Positions 50,423-59,861 are shown, numbered from the stretch's first letter. The stretch is 64,000 nt of DNA from Flagellimonas taeanensis (GCF_003584105.1 NZ_QXFO01000022.1:7501-71500); one strand, 5' to 3'. Notes: generated from the letters alone by a model not told the origin. Numbers and translations are program-made.

Positions 50423-52453
50423 TCAACTGGCTTTTTTGATGAGTCCGGCCCTTTCCAAGAGCGCATCGATATTGGGTTCGGCTCCCCTGAAACGTTTGTA
50501 GAGTTCCATCGGGTTCTCCGTTCCTCCTTTGGAGAGCACATTCTCCTTGAACTTATCAGCGACCGTTTTGTTGAAAACACCATTCTCCTTAAAATAGGCG
50601 AAGGCATCTGCATCCAGCACCTCGGCCCATTTATAACTGTAATATCCAGAGGAATAGCCGCCTTGGAAAATATGGGAAAACGATGTGCTCATACAGGTTT
50701 GTGGGGTGTCGGGGAACAAATCCGTACCTTCAAACGCCTTGGCCTCATATGTCTTTACATCTTTGATGTCTGCAGGGTCGTTGCTGTGCCATGCCATGTC
50801 CAAAAAACCAAAGCTCAACTGGCGCACCGTGGCCATTCCCTCCTGAAAGGTGGCGGATTCCTTTATTTTTTCCACCAATTCCATGGGGATCAACTCGCCG
50901 GTCTCATAGTGAAAGGCGAAAAGTTCCAAGGCCTCTTTCTCGTAACACCAATTTTCCATGATCTGACTGGGCAGTTCCACAAAATCCCAATACACTGAAG
51001 TGCCCGAAAGGCTAGGGTAGGTGGTGTTGGCCAACATGCCATGGAGCCCGTGCCCGAATTCATGGAAAAGAGTGGTCACCTCATTGAAGGTGAGCAGCGA
51101 GGGTTTGGACTTGGTCGGTTTGGTGAAATTGCAGACGTTGGAAATGTGGGGCCTATTGTTCTTTCCGTTCAAGGTGTACTGGGATTTGAACGAGGTCATC
51201 CAGGCACCGCCTCGTTTGCCGGGTCTGGGATGGAAATCGGCGTAGAAGAGGGAAATGAAGTTGTTGGCGTCGTCATACACTTCATACGTCTTTACCTCCG
51301 GATGGTATTTTTCAATGGTCTGGACCTCTTTGAATGTAAGTCCGAACAGTTTTTCGGCCACTTTAAAGACACCGTTGATTACATTTTCCAGCTTGAAATA
51401 GGGTTTCAGTTTCTCATCATCCAAATTGAAGAGCTTTTGTTTCAACTTTTCGGAATAGAAGGCGCTGTCCCATTTTTCCAATCGGTCGATTTGGTCCAGT
51501 TCTTTGGCGAATGCCTCCAATTCCCCGAATTCCCTTTCTGCGGCAGGTTTTGCCTTTTCAAGCAGCTCGTTCAGAAAATCCATCACTTTTTCAGGGGTCT
51601 CTGCCATGCGCTCTTCCAGAACGAAATGGGCATGGGTGGCATAGCCCAGAAGGTTGGCACGTTCGTGGCGCAATGAAACTATTTTTAGAATATTTTCTTG
51701 GTTGTCCAGTTCATCTCCATGAAAACCCTTACTGCCAAACGCAATGGAAAGCTCTTTGCGAAGTTCCCTGTTCTCCGCATATTTCATGAAGGGGATATAG
51801 CTGGGGTAATCCAACGTGATCAGCCAGCCATCTTTTCTTTTGGATTCGGCCAATTGCGCAGCGGCCTCTTTTTCACCTTCAGGCAGACCTTTGAGGTCAT
51901 CCTCGTGGGTGAGGTGCAGTTCATACCTATTGGTCTCGGCCAAAACATTTTCCCCAAACTTCAATTTCAGTTTGGAAAGTTCGGCATCGATTTCCCGTAA
52001 CCTCTTTTTGTCCGAATCGTTCAAATTGGCCCCGTTCCTGCTAAAACTTTTATACTTTTTTTCCAAAAGGGTTTCTTGTTCGGCAGTAAGCTTCAAAGTG
52101 TCTTTTTGGTCATAAACCGCCTTGATGCGTTCAAAAAGGCCTTGGTTAAGGGTAATGTCATTGCTGAATTCGGACAATAATGGGGAAATCTCTTGGGCTA
52201 TCTTTTGGATGTCCTCATTGGTCTCCGCAGAATTCAAATTGAAAAACACACTGGAAATGCGGTCCAACTGTTGCCCTGCAAAATCCAAGGCCTCCAAGGT
52301 ATTTTGGAAAGTGGGAGCATCTGGGTTTTCCACGATATCGTCGATTTCTTTTTTGGCATCATCAATAGCCTGAAGAAAAGCTGGTTTGAAGTGCTCGTTT
52401 TTTATTTTGGAAAAGGGAGCTTGGTCAAAAGGCTCCAATAGTGGGTTGTTCAT
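50423..52453 (-). CDS. M3-family metallopeptidase (oligopeptidase A / Dcp type)
   Basis: A 676-residue zinc oligopeptidase of family M3. The zinc site is TTLFHEFGHGLHGMLANTTY (HEFGH), followed by the Glu ligand region SGTSVYWDFVELPSQIMENW. The late substrate-binding segment GGYSSGYYSYKWAEVLDADA is also typical. No signal peptide, so probably cytoplasmic peptide recycling. It follows purE on the same strand after a 67-bp gap. Confidence 0.95.
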   Translation of the reverse strand: MNNPLLEPFDQAPFSKIKNEHFKPAFLQAIDDAKKEIDDIVENPDAPTFQNTLEALDFAGQQLDRISSVFFNLNSAETNEDIQKIAQEISPLLSEFSNDITLNQGLFERIKAVYDQKDTLKLTAEQETLLEKKYKSFSRNGANLNDSDKKRLREIDAELSKLKLKFGENVLAETNRYELHLTHEDDLKGLPEGEKEAAAQLAESKRKDGWLITLDYPSYIPFMKYAENRELRKELSIAFGSKGFHGDELDNQENILKIVSLRHERANLLGYATHAHFVLEERMAETPEKVMDFLNELLEKAKPAAEREFGELEAFAKELDQIDRLEKWDSAFYSEKLKQKLFNLDDEKLKPYFKLENVINGVFKVAEKLFGLTFKEVQTIEKYHPEVKTYEVYDDANNFISLFYADFHPRPGKRGGAWMTSFKSQYTLNGKNNRPHISNVCNFTKPTKSKPSLLTFNEVTTLFHEFGHGLHGMLANTTYPSLSGTSVYWDFVELPSQIMENWCYEKEALELFAFHYETGELIPMELVEKIKESATFQEGMATVRQLSFGFLDMAWHSNDPADIKDVKTYEAKAFEGTDLFPDTPQTCMSTSFSHIFQGGYSSGYYSYKWAEVLDADAFAYFKENGVFNKTVADKFKENVLSKGGTENPMELYKRFRGAEPNIDALLERAGLIKKAS

Positions 52454-52520
52454 GGGTAAATCGGTAATAGTATGTGATAACCTGAGCTTTACAAAGTAAA
52501 GTGGTTTTGTTTAGGACGGA

Positions 52521-53012
52521 TTACTTCGTTTTTCTAACCTCTTCCGCTCCTTTGATGACTTTTTCCTTCAGCCCTTCTTTATAGGATTGGATCTTGTTGA
52601 GGATCTCCGCATCGGAACTGCCTATGATCTGTGCGGCCAAGATGCCTGCATTCTTGGCGCCGTTCAACGCTACGGTGGCCACAGGCACCCCGCCGGGCAT
52701 TTGGAGTATGGAGAGGACAGAATCCCAACCATCTATGGAATTGCTGCTCTTTACGGGCACGCCTATCACGGGCAATGGGGACAATGAAGCCACCATTCCG
52801 GGTAGGTGGGCAGCGCCTCCGGCCCCGGCAATGATCACCGAGTATCCGTTTGTATGGGCATTTTTGCCAAAATCGAACAGTTTTTCGGGGGTGCGGTGGG
52901 CGGAAACAATGTCCACATAAACAGTGATCCCAAATTCTTTCAATATATCGATGGCATCTTGCATAACGGGAAGGTCGCTGGTGCTTCCCATGATCACGGC
53001 TACTTTTTTCAT
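52521..53012 (-). CDS. purE: N5-carboxyaminoimidazole ribonucleotide mutase
   Basis: A 163-residue PurE class I mutase that rearranges N5-CAIR to CAIR in purine synthesis. It has VAVIMGSTSDLPVMQDAIDI, VSAHRTPEKLFDF and IAGAGGAAHLPGMVASL, plus the GVPVKSSNSIDGWDSVLSIL lid region. The ATG at 53012 gives MKKVAVIMGS; an open frame to 53036 is not needed. It is coupled functionally to purK, 54 bp upstream. Confidence 0.97.
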   Translation of the reverse strand: MKKVAVIMGSTSDLPVMQDAIDILKEFGITVYVDIVSAHRTPEKLFDFGKNAHTNGYSVIIAGAGGAAHLPGMVASLSPLPVIGVPVKSSNSIDGWDSVLSILQMPGGVPVATVALNGAKNAGILAAQIIGSSDAEILNKIQSYKEGLKEKVIKGAEEVRKTK

Positions 53013-53066
53013 AAAATTCCAAACTATAAATTCCAAAAGCCAATTGGTCTGGCATTTGTAATTTGA

Positions 53067-54230
53067 TTATTGTGATTTGTTTGTTGTTACCTTGATGGTT
53101 TCCTTTACTTCTTGGGCCACTTGTCTGGCTCTGGCCATATCCTCATCCACAATGGTGACGTGTCCCATTTTCCGGAAAGGTCTTGTCTCTCTTTTTCCAT
53201 AAATGTGTGGGGTCACGCCCTCCATTTTCAAGATATCGGCCATATTCTCATAGACCACATCGCCCGTATGTCCTTCGGCCCCTACCAAGTTGACCATGAT
53301 TCCGGCCACTTTGCTGTCGGTTTTTCCCAAGGGAAGCCCCAAAATGGCACGAATGTGTTGTTCAAACTGGTTGGTATAGCTGGCTTCAATGCTATAGTGT
53401 CCACTGTTATGGGGTCTGGGTGCCACTTCGTTTACCAAGATCTCATCGTCCTGGGTCTGGAACATTTCCACAGCAAGTAGGCCAATATGTTTCATCTGTT
53501 CCGAAACCTTCAAAGCAATTTCCTGCGCCTTTTGGGCAACGGTCTCATCGATTCGGGCGGGACAGATCACATATTCCACTTGGTTGGCCTCGGGGTGGAA
53601 TTCCATCTCCACCACTGGGTAGGTCTTCACCTCACCTTTGGTGTTCCTTGCCACGATAACGGCCAGTTCGTTTTTGAAACCGATCATTTTTTCTGCAATA
53701 CACTCCACATTGGGCAGGCCCTGGAGGTCTTCCAGTTTTCGTACCACCTTCACGCCCTGGCCATCATAACCAAACTGGGCACTTTTCCACACAAAGGGCA
53801 GTTGTAGGCCCCCGTTGTGAATGCTGTCCTCGATTTCCGAAGTATAGGCAAAACGGGTAAACGGCGCCGTAGGGATGCCATGGTCCGTGTAAAAAAGCTT
53901 CTGTGTAGCCTTGTTCTGTATGGTCCTCAGGGTTTTGGTAGGGGGGTAGACCCTGATACCCTCGTGTTCCAGTTTTTCAAGGGCGTCCAGGTTTACGTTC
54001 TCGATTTCGATGGTGAGCACGTCCACGTCCTTTCCAAAATGGTAAACGGCGTCAAAATCCATCAAATCGCCCAACACAAATTCGTTGGAGGCTATTTTGC
54101 AAGGAGCTTCGGGCGAGGCGTCCATCACCTTCGTGCGGATGTCCCATTTGCGGGTCTCGTAGAGCATCATTTTGCCCAATTGACCGCCTCCCAAGATCCC
54201 CAGTTTAAAATCGGATGAAAAAAATTGCAT
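53067..54230 (-). CDS. purK: 5-(carboxyamino)imidazole ribonucleotide synthase
   Basis: A 387-residue ATP-grasp enzyme that carboxylates AIR with bicarbonate and ATP to N5-CAIR, the substrate of the downstream purE. Features: KLGILGGGQLGKMMLYETRK at the N-terminus, the ATP-grasp loop WKSAQFGYDGQGVKVV, and NEVAPRPHNSGHYSIEA. Length is standard. It is divergent from the HPRT-adenylate kinase gene, another purine gene, so this is a small purine neighbourhood. Confidence 0.97.
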   Translation of the reverse strand: MQFFSSDFKLGILGGGQLGKMMLYETRKWDIRTKVMDASPEAPCKIASNEFVLGDLMDFDAVYHFGKDVDVLTIEIENVNLDALEKLEHEGIRVYPPTKTLRTIQNKATQKLFYTDHGIPTAPFTRFAYTSEIEDSIHNGGLQLPFVWKSAQFGYDGQGVKVVRKLEDLQGLPNVECIAEKMIGFKNELAVIVARNTKGEVKTYPVVEMEFHPEANQVEYVICPARIDETVAQKAQEIALKVSEQMKHIGLLAVEMFQTQDDEILVNEVAPRPHNSGHYSIEASYTNQFEQHIRAILGLPLGKTDSKVAGIMVNLVGAEGHTGDVVYENMADILKMEGVTPHIYGKRETRPFRKMGHVTIVDEDMARARQVAQEVKETIKVTTNKSQ

Positions 54231-54314
54231 TGATCAGCGAATTGGAATGAAAGCAAAAATACATGAATTCCTTGAAGGGATAAAAGATAGGTGGACATAC
54301 CACCCCAAAAATAC

Positions 54315-54322
54315 TATCTTTG
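54315..54322 (+). promoter_or_regulatory. -7 box (TATCTTTG) of the HPRT-adenylate kinase gene
   Basis: TATCTTTG matches TAnnTTTG and lies 26 bp before the TTG start proposed at 54349, but inside the longer ORF that begins at 54247. It supports the later start. Confidence 0.55.
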
Positions 54323-54348
54323 CCAACCTGACTTATAATTGCACAACA

Positions 54349-55455
54349 TTGATCAAGCTTCACGACAAGTATTTTAAGCCCTATTTAAAGGAAGAGGAAA
54401 TCCTTGCCGCCATCAGGAAAATGGCCGAAGATATTGCCAAAGACTACAAGGACGAGACACCTCTTTTTGTAGGTGTACTGAATGGAGCCTTTATGTTCGT
54501 TTCCGATTTTTTGAAGGCCTACCAGAATCCCTGTGAGGTTTCTTTTGTACGGTTGAGCTCTTACCAAGGGTTGACTTCCACGGGAATCGTGGAGACCTTG
54601 CTGGATGCCCCGGAAGAAATCGAGGGCAAGAGCGTGATCATTTTGGAGGATGTGGTGGACACGGGCCGCACCTTGAAACAGTTGGTGCACCTGTTTTCCC
54701 ATACCAATGTGAAGGAATTTAAGATAGCGGCCCTTTTTTACAAGGCCGAAGTATATAATGGTGAGTATGCCATCGACTATGTGGGTCTGGAGATCCCCGA
54801 CAATTTTATTGTGGGATATGGATTGGACTACAATGAGTTGGGCAGAAACCTTAGGGAAGTTTACCAATTAAACCAATCAGATATGATCAACCTAGTGCTT
54901 TTTGGAAAGCCAGGAGCTGGAAAAGGGACCCAAGCGGGGTTTTTGAAGGAAAAGTATAACCTGAAACACATATCCACAGGGGATGTGTTCCGATACAATA
55001 TTAAAAATGGCACCGATCTGGGCATGTTGGCCAAGTCCTTCATCGATAAGGGCGATTTGGTGCCGGACGAAGTAACGATAGACATGCTGAAGGCCGAGGT
55101 GGAGAAAAGTCCGGATGCCGCAGGGTTCATTTTTGATGGTTTTCCCCGTACGGCTGCCCAAGCAGAGGCACTGGACAACTTTTTGGAATCCAAGAACATG
55201 AAGGTGAACGCTACCATTGCCCTGGATGCCGATGATGACGAATTGGAGAAAAGGATATTGGAAAGGGGCAAAACCAGTGGAAGGACCGATGATCAGGATC
55301 CAGGGAAAATCCGCAACCGATTTGCCAACTACCAAAAAGAAACTGCCCCGCTAAAGGCCTACTACGAAAAACAGGGCAAGTTCCATTCCGTGAACGGGAT
55401 AGGCAACATAGACGATATTACAGGGCGACTGAGCAAGATAATTGATACCTTGTAA
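54349..55455 (+). CDS. adk: fused hypoxanthine phosphoribosyltransferase - adenylate kinase
   Basis: A 368-residue two-enzyme fusion. The N-terminal half (about 1-175) is a purine phosphoribosyltransferase with the PRPP motif VIILEDVVDTGRTLKQL and the GVLNGAFMFVSDFLK block, converting hypoxanthine or guanine to IMP or GMP. The C-terminal half is adenylate kinase: VLFGKPGAGKGTQAGFLKEK, HISTGDVFRYN, FIFDGFPRTAAQAEAL and a short LID (ERGKTSGRTDDQDPGKIRNR) without zinc cysteines. I choose TTG at 54349 because family N-termini start MIKLHDKYF-like, and a -7 box sits 26 bp upstream; an ATG at 54247 would add 34 residues with no family match. The fusion joins purine salvage and adenylate balancing. 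Confidence 0.9.
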   Translation: MIKLHDKYFKPYLKEEEILAAIRKMAEDIAKDYKDETPLFVGVLNGAFMFVSDFLKAYQNPCEVSFVRLSSYQGLTSTGIVETLLDAPEEIEGKSVIILEDVVDTGRTLKQLVHLFSHTNVKEFKIAALFYKAEVYNGEYAIDYVGLEIPDNFIVGYGLDYNELGRNLREVYQLNQSDMINLVLFGKPGAGKGTQAGFLKEKYNLKHISTGDVFRYNIKNGTDLGMLAKSFIDKGDLVPDEVTIDMLKAEVEKSPDAAGFIFDGFPRTAAQAEALDNFLESKNMKVNATIALDADDDELEKRILERGKTSGRTDDQDPGKIRNRFANYQKETAPLKAYYEKQGKFHSVNGIGNIDDITGRLSKIIDTL

Positions 55456-55512
55456 TAAAGAAGGGGTCGTTTTAAAGAGGCTTTTTTTGACAAGCAATAC
55501 AATACCAAGAGC

Positions 55513-56514
55513 ATGACCGAGGGCAATTTTGTGGATTATGTAAAAGTGTACGTCACCTCCGGAAAAGGGGGCAAGGGCTCTGCGCATTTGCACCGCGAAA
55601 AGTATGTGGCCAAAGGAGGTCCCGATGGAGGTGATGGGGGCCGTGGTGGCCATGTCATCATCAAAGGGAACAAAAACCTATGGACCTTGGTCCATTTCAA
55701 GTTCAAAAAGCATTTTAAGGCAGAACATGGGGAGCACGGCAGTAAAAACCGTAGCACTGGGGCCGATGGGTCCGATGTGTATCTGGAAGTGCCCTTAGGC
55801 ACTGTGGTCAGGGACACGGAGACCAACGAGGTATTGTTCGAGATTACCGAGGACCAAGAGGAAAAGATTGTTTTGGAAGGAGGAATGGGAGGCCGCGGCA
55901 ACTGGCATTTCAAGAGTCCCACCAACCAGACACCGCGATATGCACAACCCGGAATGCCCGGGCAAGAGGCCAATATCACTCTGGAACTCAAAGTGTTGGC
56001 AGATGTTGGTCTGGTGGGTTTTCCCAATGCGGGAAAATCGACACTACTTTCTGTGATGACATCAGCAAAGCCCAAGATCGCCGATTATGAGTTCACCACC
56101 CTCAAACCCAATCTGGGCATCGTGGAATACAGGGACTTTAGAAGCTTTGTCATGGCAGATATTCCGGGAATCATTGAAGGTGCGGCCGAAGGCAAGGGGT
56201 TGGGACACTATTTCTTGCGCCATATAGAACGGAATGCCACCTTACTTTTCCTGATTCCCGCCGATAGCAAGGACATTAGTCAGGAATACGCCATTCTTTT
56301 GGATGAATTGCGAAGGTACAATCCGGAGTTGTTGGATAAAAAACGTTTGGTAGCCATTTCCAAATGTGATATGCTGGATGCTGAGCTCATCGAAGAAATG
56401 AAAGAGGACATGAAGGAGGATTTCAAGGATGTTCCCTATCTCTTCATCTCATCGGTAAGTGGCTTGGGCATACAAGAACTCAAGGATAGGCTTTGGGTGT
56501 TTTTGAACGAATAA
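55513..56514 (+). CDS. obgE: Obg family GTPase (CgtA/ObgE)
   Basis: A 333-residue essential ribosome-associated GTPase in large-subunit assembly and stress control. It has the Gly-rich Obg fold ([20 protein letters not shown] and [15 protein letters not shown]) and then the G domain: G1 [13 protein letters not shown]3 DIPGIIEG, G4 SKCD and the SSVSG G5. The variable C-terminal OCT domain is absent, as is common in Bacteroidota. It follows hpt-adk on the same strand after 57 bp. Confidence 0.96.
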   Translation: MTEGNFVDYVKVYVTSGKGGKGSAHLHREKYVAKGGPDGGDGGRGGHVIIKGNKNLWTLVHFKFKKHFKAEHGEHGSKNRSTGADGSDVYLEVPLGTVVRDTETNEVLFEITEDQEEKIVLEGGMGGRGNWHFKSPTNQTPRYAQPGMPGQEANITLELKVLADVGLVGFPNAGKSTLLSVMTSAKPKIADYEFTTLKPNLGIVEYRDFRSFVMADIPGIIEGAAEGKGLGHYFLRHIERNATLLFLIPADSKDISQEYAILLDELRRYNPELLDKKRLVAISKCDMLDAELIEEMKEDMKEDFKDVPYLFISSVSGLGIQELKDRLWVFLNE

Positions 56515-56534
56515 AGCTTTTACTTCCATACTCA

Positions 56535-56552
56535 TAATCAATATATTGATTA
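56535..56552. promoter_or_regulatory. 18-bp perfect palindrome upstream of the DUF4136 gene
   Basis: TAATCAATATATTGATTA is self-complementary and lies 28 bp before the ATG at 56580. It could be an operator, or simple AT-rich symmetry. Confidence 0.4.
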
Positions 56553-56579
56553 TTTTTAGGAAATCCAGAAACGACCGTT

Positions 56580-57101
56580 ATGCGCAATACTTTGATCGTG
56601 GTTTTCAGTTTGTTGTTGGCGTCCTGTTCTTCCGTACGGGTAAGTTATGATTACGACAAGGAAGTCGATTTTTCTGGCTACACCACCTACAATTATTTTC
56701 CTGAGATGAATTCTGGATTGAGCCAGTTGGATGAAAGACGGCTCGTCCGTATTTTGGATTCTACCCTTCAATCTAGGGGATACCGCTTGGCCGAGGAGCC
56801 TGAAATCTTTGTGAACATAATAAGCAACGAATACCAGGCAGCCCCCAAAAATTCTGTGGGAGTAGGTCTTGGTGGGGGCGGAAGAAATGTTGGTGGAGGG
56901 ATATCCGTGGGATTGCCCCTGGGCAGCCCAAGCGTCCAACGTAGTATCCAGTTCGATTTTGTTGATGCCCAAAGGGACGCCCTCTTCTGGCAGGCCACTG
57001 CGGAAAGCGGATATCGGGAAAATGCATCGCCCAGTGAAAGGGAGCACAGGCTCGAAGTAATGGTTAAAAAAGTGTTCTCCAAGTTTCCGCCGAAGAACTA
57101 G
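56580..57101 (+). CDS. DUF4136 lipoprotein
   Basis: A 173-residue putative lipoprotein with a signal ending LLLASC (Cys about 16). The mature part begins SSVRVSYDYDKEVDFSGYTT and later has a Gly-rich loop (VGVGLGGGGRNVGGGISVG) and REHRLEVMVKKVFSKFPPK, matching the DUF4136 pattern. Function is unknown; members are small envelope proteins. It is a single gene. Confidence 0.85.
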   Translation: MRNTLIVVFSLLLASCSSVRVSYDYDKEVDFSGYTTYNYFPEMNSGLSQLDERRLVRILDSTLQSRGYRLAEEPEIFVNIISNEYQAAPKNSVGVGLGGGGRNVGGGISVGLPLGSPSVQRSIQFDFVDAQRDALFWQATAESGYRENASPSEREHRLEVMVKKVFSKFPPKN

Positions 57102-57159
57102 TACGGTTTTCCAAATCTTTAATATAAAAACCGGAATTCATTACCGTTCAGGTGATCCA

Positions 57160-57176
57160 TATGACCATTGGTCATA
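57160..57176. promoter_or_regulatory. palindrome TATGACCATTGGTCATA
   Basis: A perfect 17-bp inverted repeat (TATGACC-ATT-GGTCATA) in the region upstream of the small 2TM/LytS/LytTR genes. A possible transcription-factor operator. Confidence 0.4.
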
Positions 57177-57240
57177 AACCCATTTGGTGCCAAGCCATCT
57201 TCCATTACTTTAGCCATGCGTAATATAAAAGCAAACCACC

Positions 57241-57294
57241 ATGATAGCACTGGCAAAATTGATCATCACCCTTTTGGTTAGCATTCTTCTTTAG
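57241..57294 (+). pseudogene. 17-codon signal-peptide-like ORF, possible relic
   Basis: ATG at 57241 encodes MIALAKLIITLLVSILL and then TAG. The sequence looks like the first part of a lipoprotein signal of the kind found on head-GIN/DUF2807 lipoproteins near LytTR pairs in flavobacteria, cut short. No continuation is found in other frames. It may be a decayed gene start or chance. Confidence 0.3.
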
Positions 57295-57316
57295 TCCAAC
57301 TGTAAAATCCGATAAG

Positions 57317-57526
57317 ATGAAAAAATTCAATACATCCCAAAAAGTGGTTCTGACCATGGGAATTTTAGGAGGGATCATAGGTGTTTATGGTAGGTTCACC
57401 GACTGGGAATATGCGGATTATTTTCCATTCTTTTATACCGGCATGACCATGGTCTGGATAGTCTTTTTGCCTTCCAGTAAAACGTGCTGTGGTCTTTTCA
57501 AAAGAAAGAGCGCGCAAGAATCATAG
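57317..57526 (+). CDS. 69-aa membrane protein, unknown function
   Basis: A small protein starting MKKFNTSQKVVLTMGILGGI, with two hydrophobic segments (VVLTMGILGGIIGVYG and YFPFFYTGMTMVWIVFL) and a basic C-terminus containing a Cys pair (TCCGLFKRK). It is 59 bp upstream of the LytS kinase on the same strand. It may be a small partner of the sensor, but there is no evidence beyond position. Confidence 0.6.
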   Translation: MKKFNTSQKVVLTMGILGGIIGVYGRFTDWEYADYFPFFYTGMTMVWIVFLPSSKTCCGLFKRKSAQES

Positions 57527-57585
57527 CGGCATTGGACAAATTTCAAGGAAACAATGGATTATATTTGGCGGAATAGCCAAGTGAT

Positions 57586-58644
57586 ATGGAATTAAGCAAA
57601 AAAAGGAGAAACCAGATTTTTTGGATCTTGCAATTTTTGGGTTGGGGCTTTATCAATTCCATAGCGGCCTTTGTACCGAAGGGCATCAGCATGGAATTGA
57701 CCATCTATTCCGTGGTTGTTGGCACTTTCATTGGGATTCTACCCACTTCCATATTGAGATGGTACTTAAAAAGAAATGTGCATCTTGATTCCTTTGGACC
57801 AAAGGATATTCTAAAGATTCTTGCTTCCTTGACATTGACGGCCTTGGTGTTTGGGCTGCTGAACATGTTCTTTGGATTCCTATATGGAAAATTTGGCCCT
57901 GCACTGACCGAGAACGAGATCCACATGTTCAAGAGCTACAACAATTTTTGGATCCAAGTGGTAAATTCCTTGTTCTTGGTAGGGGCTTGGATGGTCACCT
58001 ATTTGGTCATTACCTTATTGCTCAAGTTGAATCAGGATAGGATAGAACGCTTGGAACTGAACACGAATTTGAAGCAGGCGCAACTGAACACCTTGAAGGG
58101 GCAGATCAACCCACATTTTATGTTCAACAGCTTGAACAACATACGCGGTCTTATGCTGGAAGATGTGGAAAAATCCAGGGAAATGCTCACAAAGCTGTCG
58201 GAAATCTTGCGGTACTCATTGACCAAGAACAACACCAACGATATTGCGGTAAGGGAGGAACTGGAAGTGGTGGACAATTATATCGATCTCTCCAAGATCC
58301 AATTTGAGGACAGATTGGAATTTGTCAAAAAAGTGGATGCGGATACCCTCGACCTCAGAATTCCGCCCATGGTGATCCAATTGCTGGTGGAGAATGCCGC
58401 CAAGCATGGAATCGCCAATCTGAAAAATGGGGGTAGGATCCTTTTGAAAATCCTCCAAAAAGAAGATCATTTGCTCATAGAGGTAAGGAACACGGGACAA
58501 CTGAACATATCCAAAGATTCCACACAATTGGGGTTGAAGAACATAAAACAACGCCTAAAATTGTTATATGGCGACCGGGCATCATTTACATTGGAAGAAG
58601 TGACCGATGAAGTAGTGGCCCAAATAAGCATTCCACTCACATGA
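57586..58644 (+). CDS. LytS-type sensor histidine kinase (second pair)
   Basis: A 352-residue kinase with about four N-terminal membrane helices, the phospho-His in LKGQINPHFMFNSLNNIRGL, and an ATPase domain with LLVENAAKHGIANL and STQLGLKNIKQRLKLLYG. It lacks an extracellular domain of any size, so it probably senses something in or near the membrane. It overlaps its regulator gene by 4 bp (ATGA). Confidence 0.93.
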   Translation: MELSKKRRNQIFWILQFLGWGFINSIAAFVPKGISMELTIYSVVVGTFIGILPTSILRWYLKRNVHLDSFGPKDILKILASLTLTALVFGLLNMFFGFLYGKFGPALTENEIHMFKSYNNFWIQVVNSLFLVGAWMVTYLVITLLLKLNQDRIERLELNTNLKQAQLNTLKGQINPHFMFNSLNNIRGLMLEDVEKSREMLTKLSEILRYSLTKNNTNDIAVREELEVVDNYIDLSKIQFEDRLEFVKKVDADTLDLRIPPMVIQLLVENAAKHGIANLKNGGRILLKILQKEDHLLIEVRNTGQLNISKDSTQLGLKNIKQRLKLLYGDRASFTLEEVTDEVVAQISIPLT

Positions 58645-59366
58645 ATATCAGGGCAGTCATAGTAGAAGATTCCAGATTGGCACGCAATGAGCTCAAAGAG
58701 CTCTTGAAAAAGTACGATGACATAACGCTTGTGGGAGAAGCGGAGAACGTAGATGATGGCTATGCGTTGATACAGGCCGAAAATCCCGACCTCTTGTTCC
58801 TGGACATCAATATGCCCGAGAAAGACGGTTTTGAGCTTCTTGAGATGTTGGACGAGGTGCCCATGACCATTTTTACCACGGCCTTTGATGAATATGCCAT
58901 CAAATCGTTTGAATACAACGCCCTCGACTATCTGCTCAAGCCCGTGAACGAAAAGCGTTTTGCAATGGCACTGGAAAAAGTTAGGGGTAAGATGGAAACA
59001 TCGAAACGGGACAGTGACAAGGCAAAGAAACTTACGGAGAGCAGCCAAATATTCATCAAGGATGGGGAGTCTTGCTGGTTGGTAAAGATCGGGGACATTT
59101 CGTTGTTCGAGATTGTCGGCAACTATACTAGGGTGTTTTTTGAAGACAAAAAACCGCTGCTGTACAAATCGCTCAACCAAGTGGAGGAAAAACTCCCAGA
59201 GGACACTTTTTTTAGGGCCAATCGACAACAGATTGTCAATACCAATTACATCGAAAGCGTGGTCCCTTGGTTCAATGGGAAGTTGAAACTCACCTTAAGG
59301 AACGGGGAAGAGGTGGAAGTGTCCCGAAGACAATCCTATATCTTTAAAGATCGAATGAGTTTATAA
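58641..59366 (+). CDS. LytTR-family response regulator (second pair)
   Basis: A 241-residue regulator. The receiver has its acceptor Asp in LLFLDINMPEKDGFELL and switch residues FTTAFDEYAI and YLLKPVNEKRF. The C-terminal LytTR domain has GDISLFEIVGNYTRVFFEDK and FFRANRQQIVNTNYIESV. It starts inside the kinase stop (ATGA), so the two are made together. Targets are unknown; the palindrome and small genes just upstream may belong to its own circuit. Confidence 0.94.
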   Translation: MNIRAVIVEDSRLARNELKELLKKYDDITLVGEAENVDDGYALIQAENPDLLFLDINMPEKDGFELLEMLDEVPMTIFTTAFDEYAIKSFEYNALDYLLKPVNEKRFAMALEKVRGKMETSKRDSDKAKKLTESSQIFIKDGESCWLVKIGDISLFEIVGNYTRVFFEDKKPLLYKSLNQVEEKLPEDTFFRANRQQIVNTNYIESVVPWFNGKLKLTLRNGEEVEVSRRQSYIFKDRMSL

Positions 59367-59393
59367 TAAGGTAGAAGACTGCAGTTTGGATTT

Positions 59394-59466
59394 TGTCAGG
59401 TTGAGCGCAGTCGAAACCTCTTGATTGTCAGCAACCAATAAATTCCCGACTGCGCTCGAATTGACA
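59394..59466. repeat. REP-like inverted repeat
   Basis: The arms TGTCAGGTTGAGCGCAGTCG and CGACTGCGCTCGAATTGACA pair at 17/20 positions around a 33-nt spacer, between convergent genes. A related GAGCGAAGTCGAAGG piece occurs at about 27458-27472. This type of GAGCGCAGTCGA element is, from memory, widespread in flavobacterial genomes. Confidence 0.7.
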
Positions 59467-59483
59467 GAAAGTCTTTTATATTG

Positions 59484-59861
59484 CTATGCGCGTAACAAAT
59501 CCTTGTATCGATCCTTGTAGCCGACCAAAACAACAATGTTCAATATCAACAATGCAAGGGCAGGCGGTATGCCTTCGGGTGAAAGAGTAACATGAAAAAG
59601 TACGGCACAGACCGAAACACTCATCAAAATGAGGGCCATCAGTGCACCATATTTGTTGAAGATCAAGGCAAGTCCTGACAGTACTTCGACCACGGCCACC
59701 AATTTTAAGGTGTAGGTCGATGAAAGTGCTCCAAAATAATTCATGACCGCATCCGGCATTTCACCGCCGGCTGGCAGAAAGTTCAAGAACTTGTTCAGTC
59801 CGAAGACCAGGACAAATAGTCCCAAAAGTATACGGACCACCAAAAAAACTTTTGAATTCAT
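59484..59861 (-). CDS. DoxX-like membrane protein
   Basis: A 125-residue protein with four hydrophobic helices in the DoxX pattern. It starts MNSKVFLVVRILLGLFVLVF and has FGLNKFLNF and LVAVVEVLSGLALIFNKYGA. A short loop with HVTLSPEGIPPA precedes the last helix. DoxX-family proteins are linked to respiratory or thiol stress functions, but no activity can be assigned here. Confidence 0.85.
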   Translation of the reverse strand: MNSKVFLVVRILLGLFVLVFGLNKFLNFLPAGGEMPDAVMNYFGALSSTYTLKLVAVVEVLSGLALIFNKYGALMALILMSVSVCAVLFHVTLSPEGIPPALALLILNIVVLVGYKDRYKDLLRA

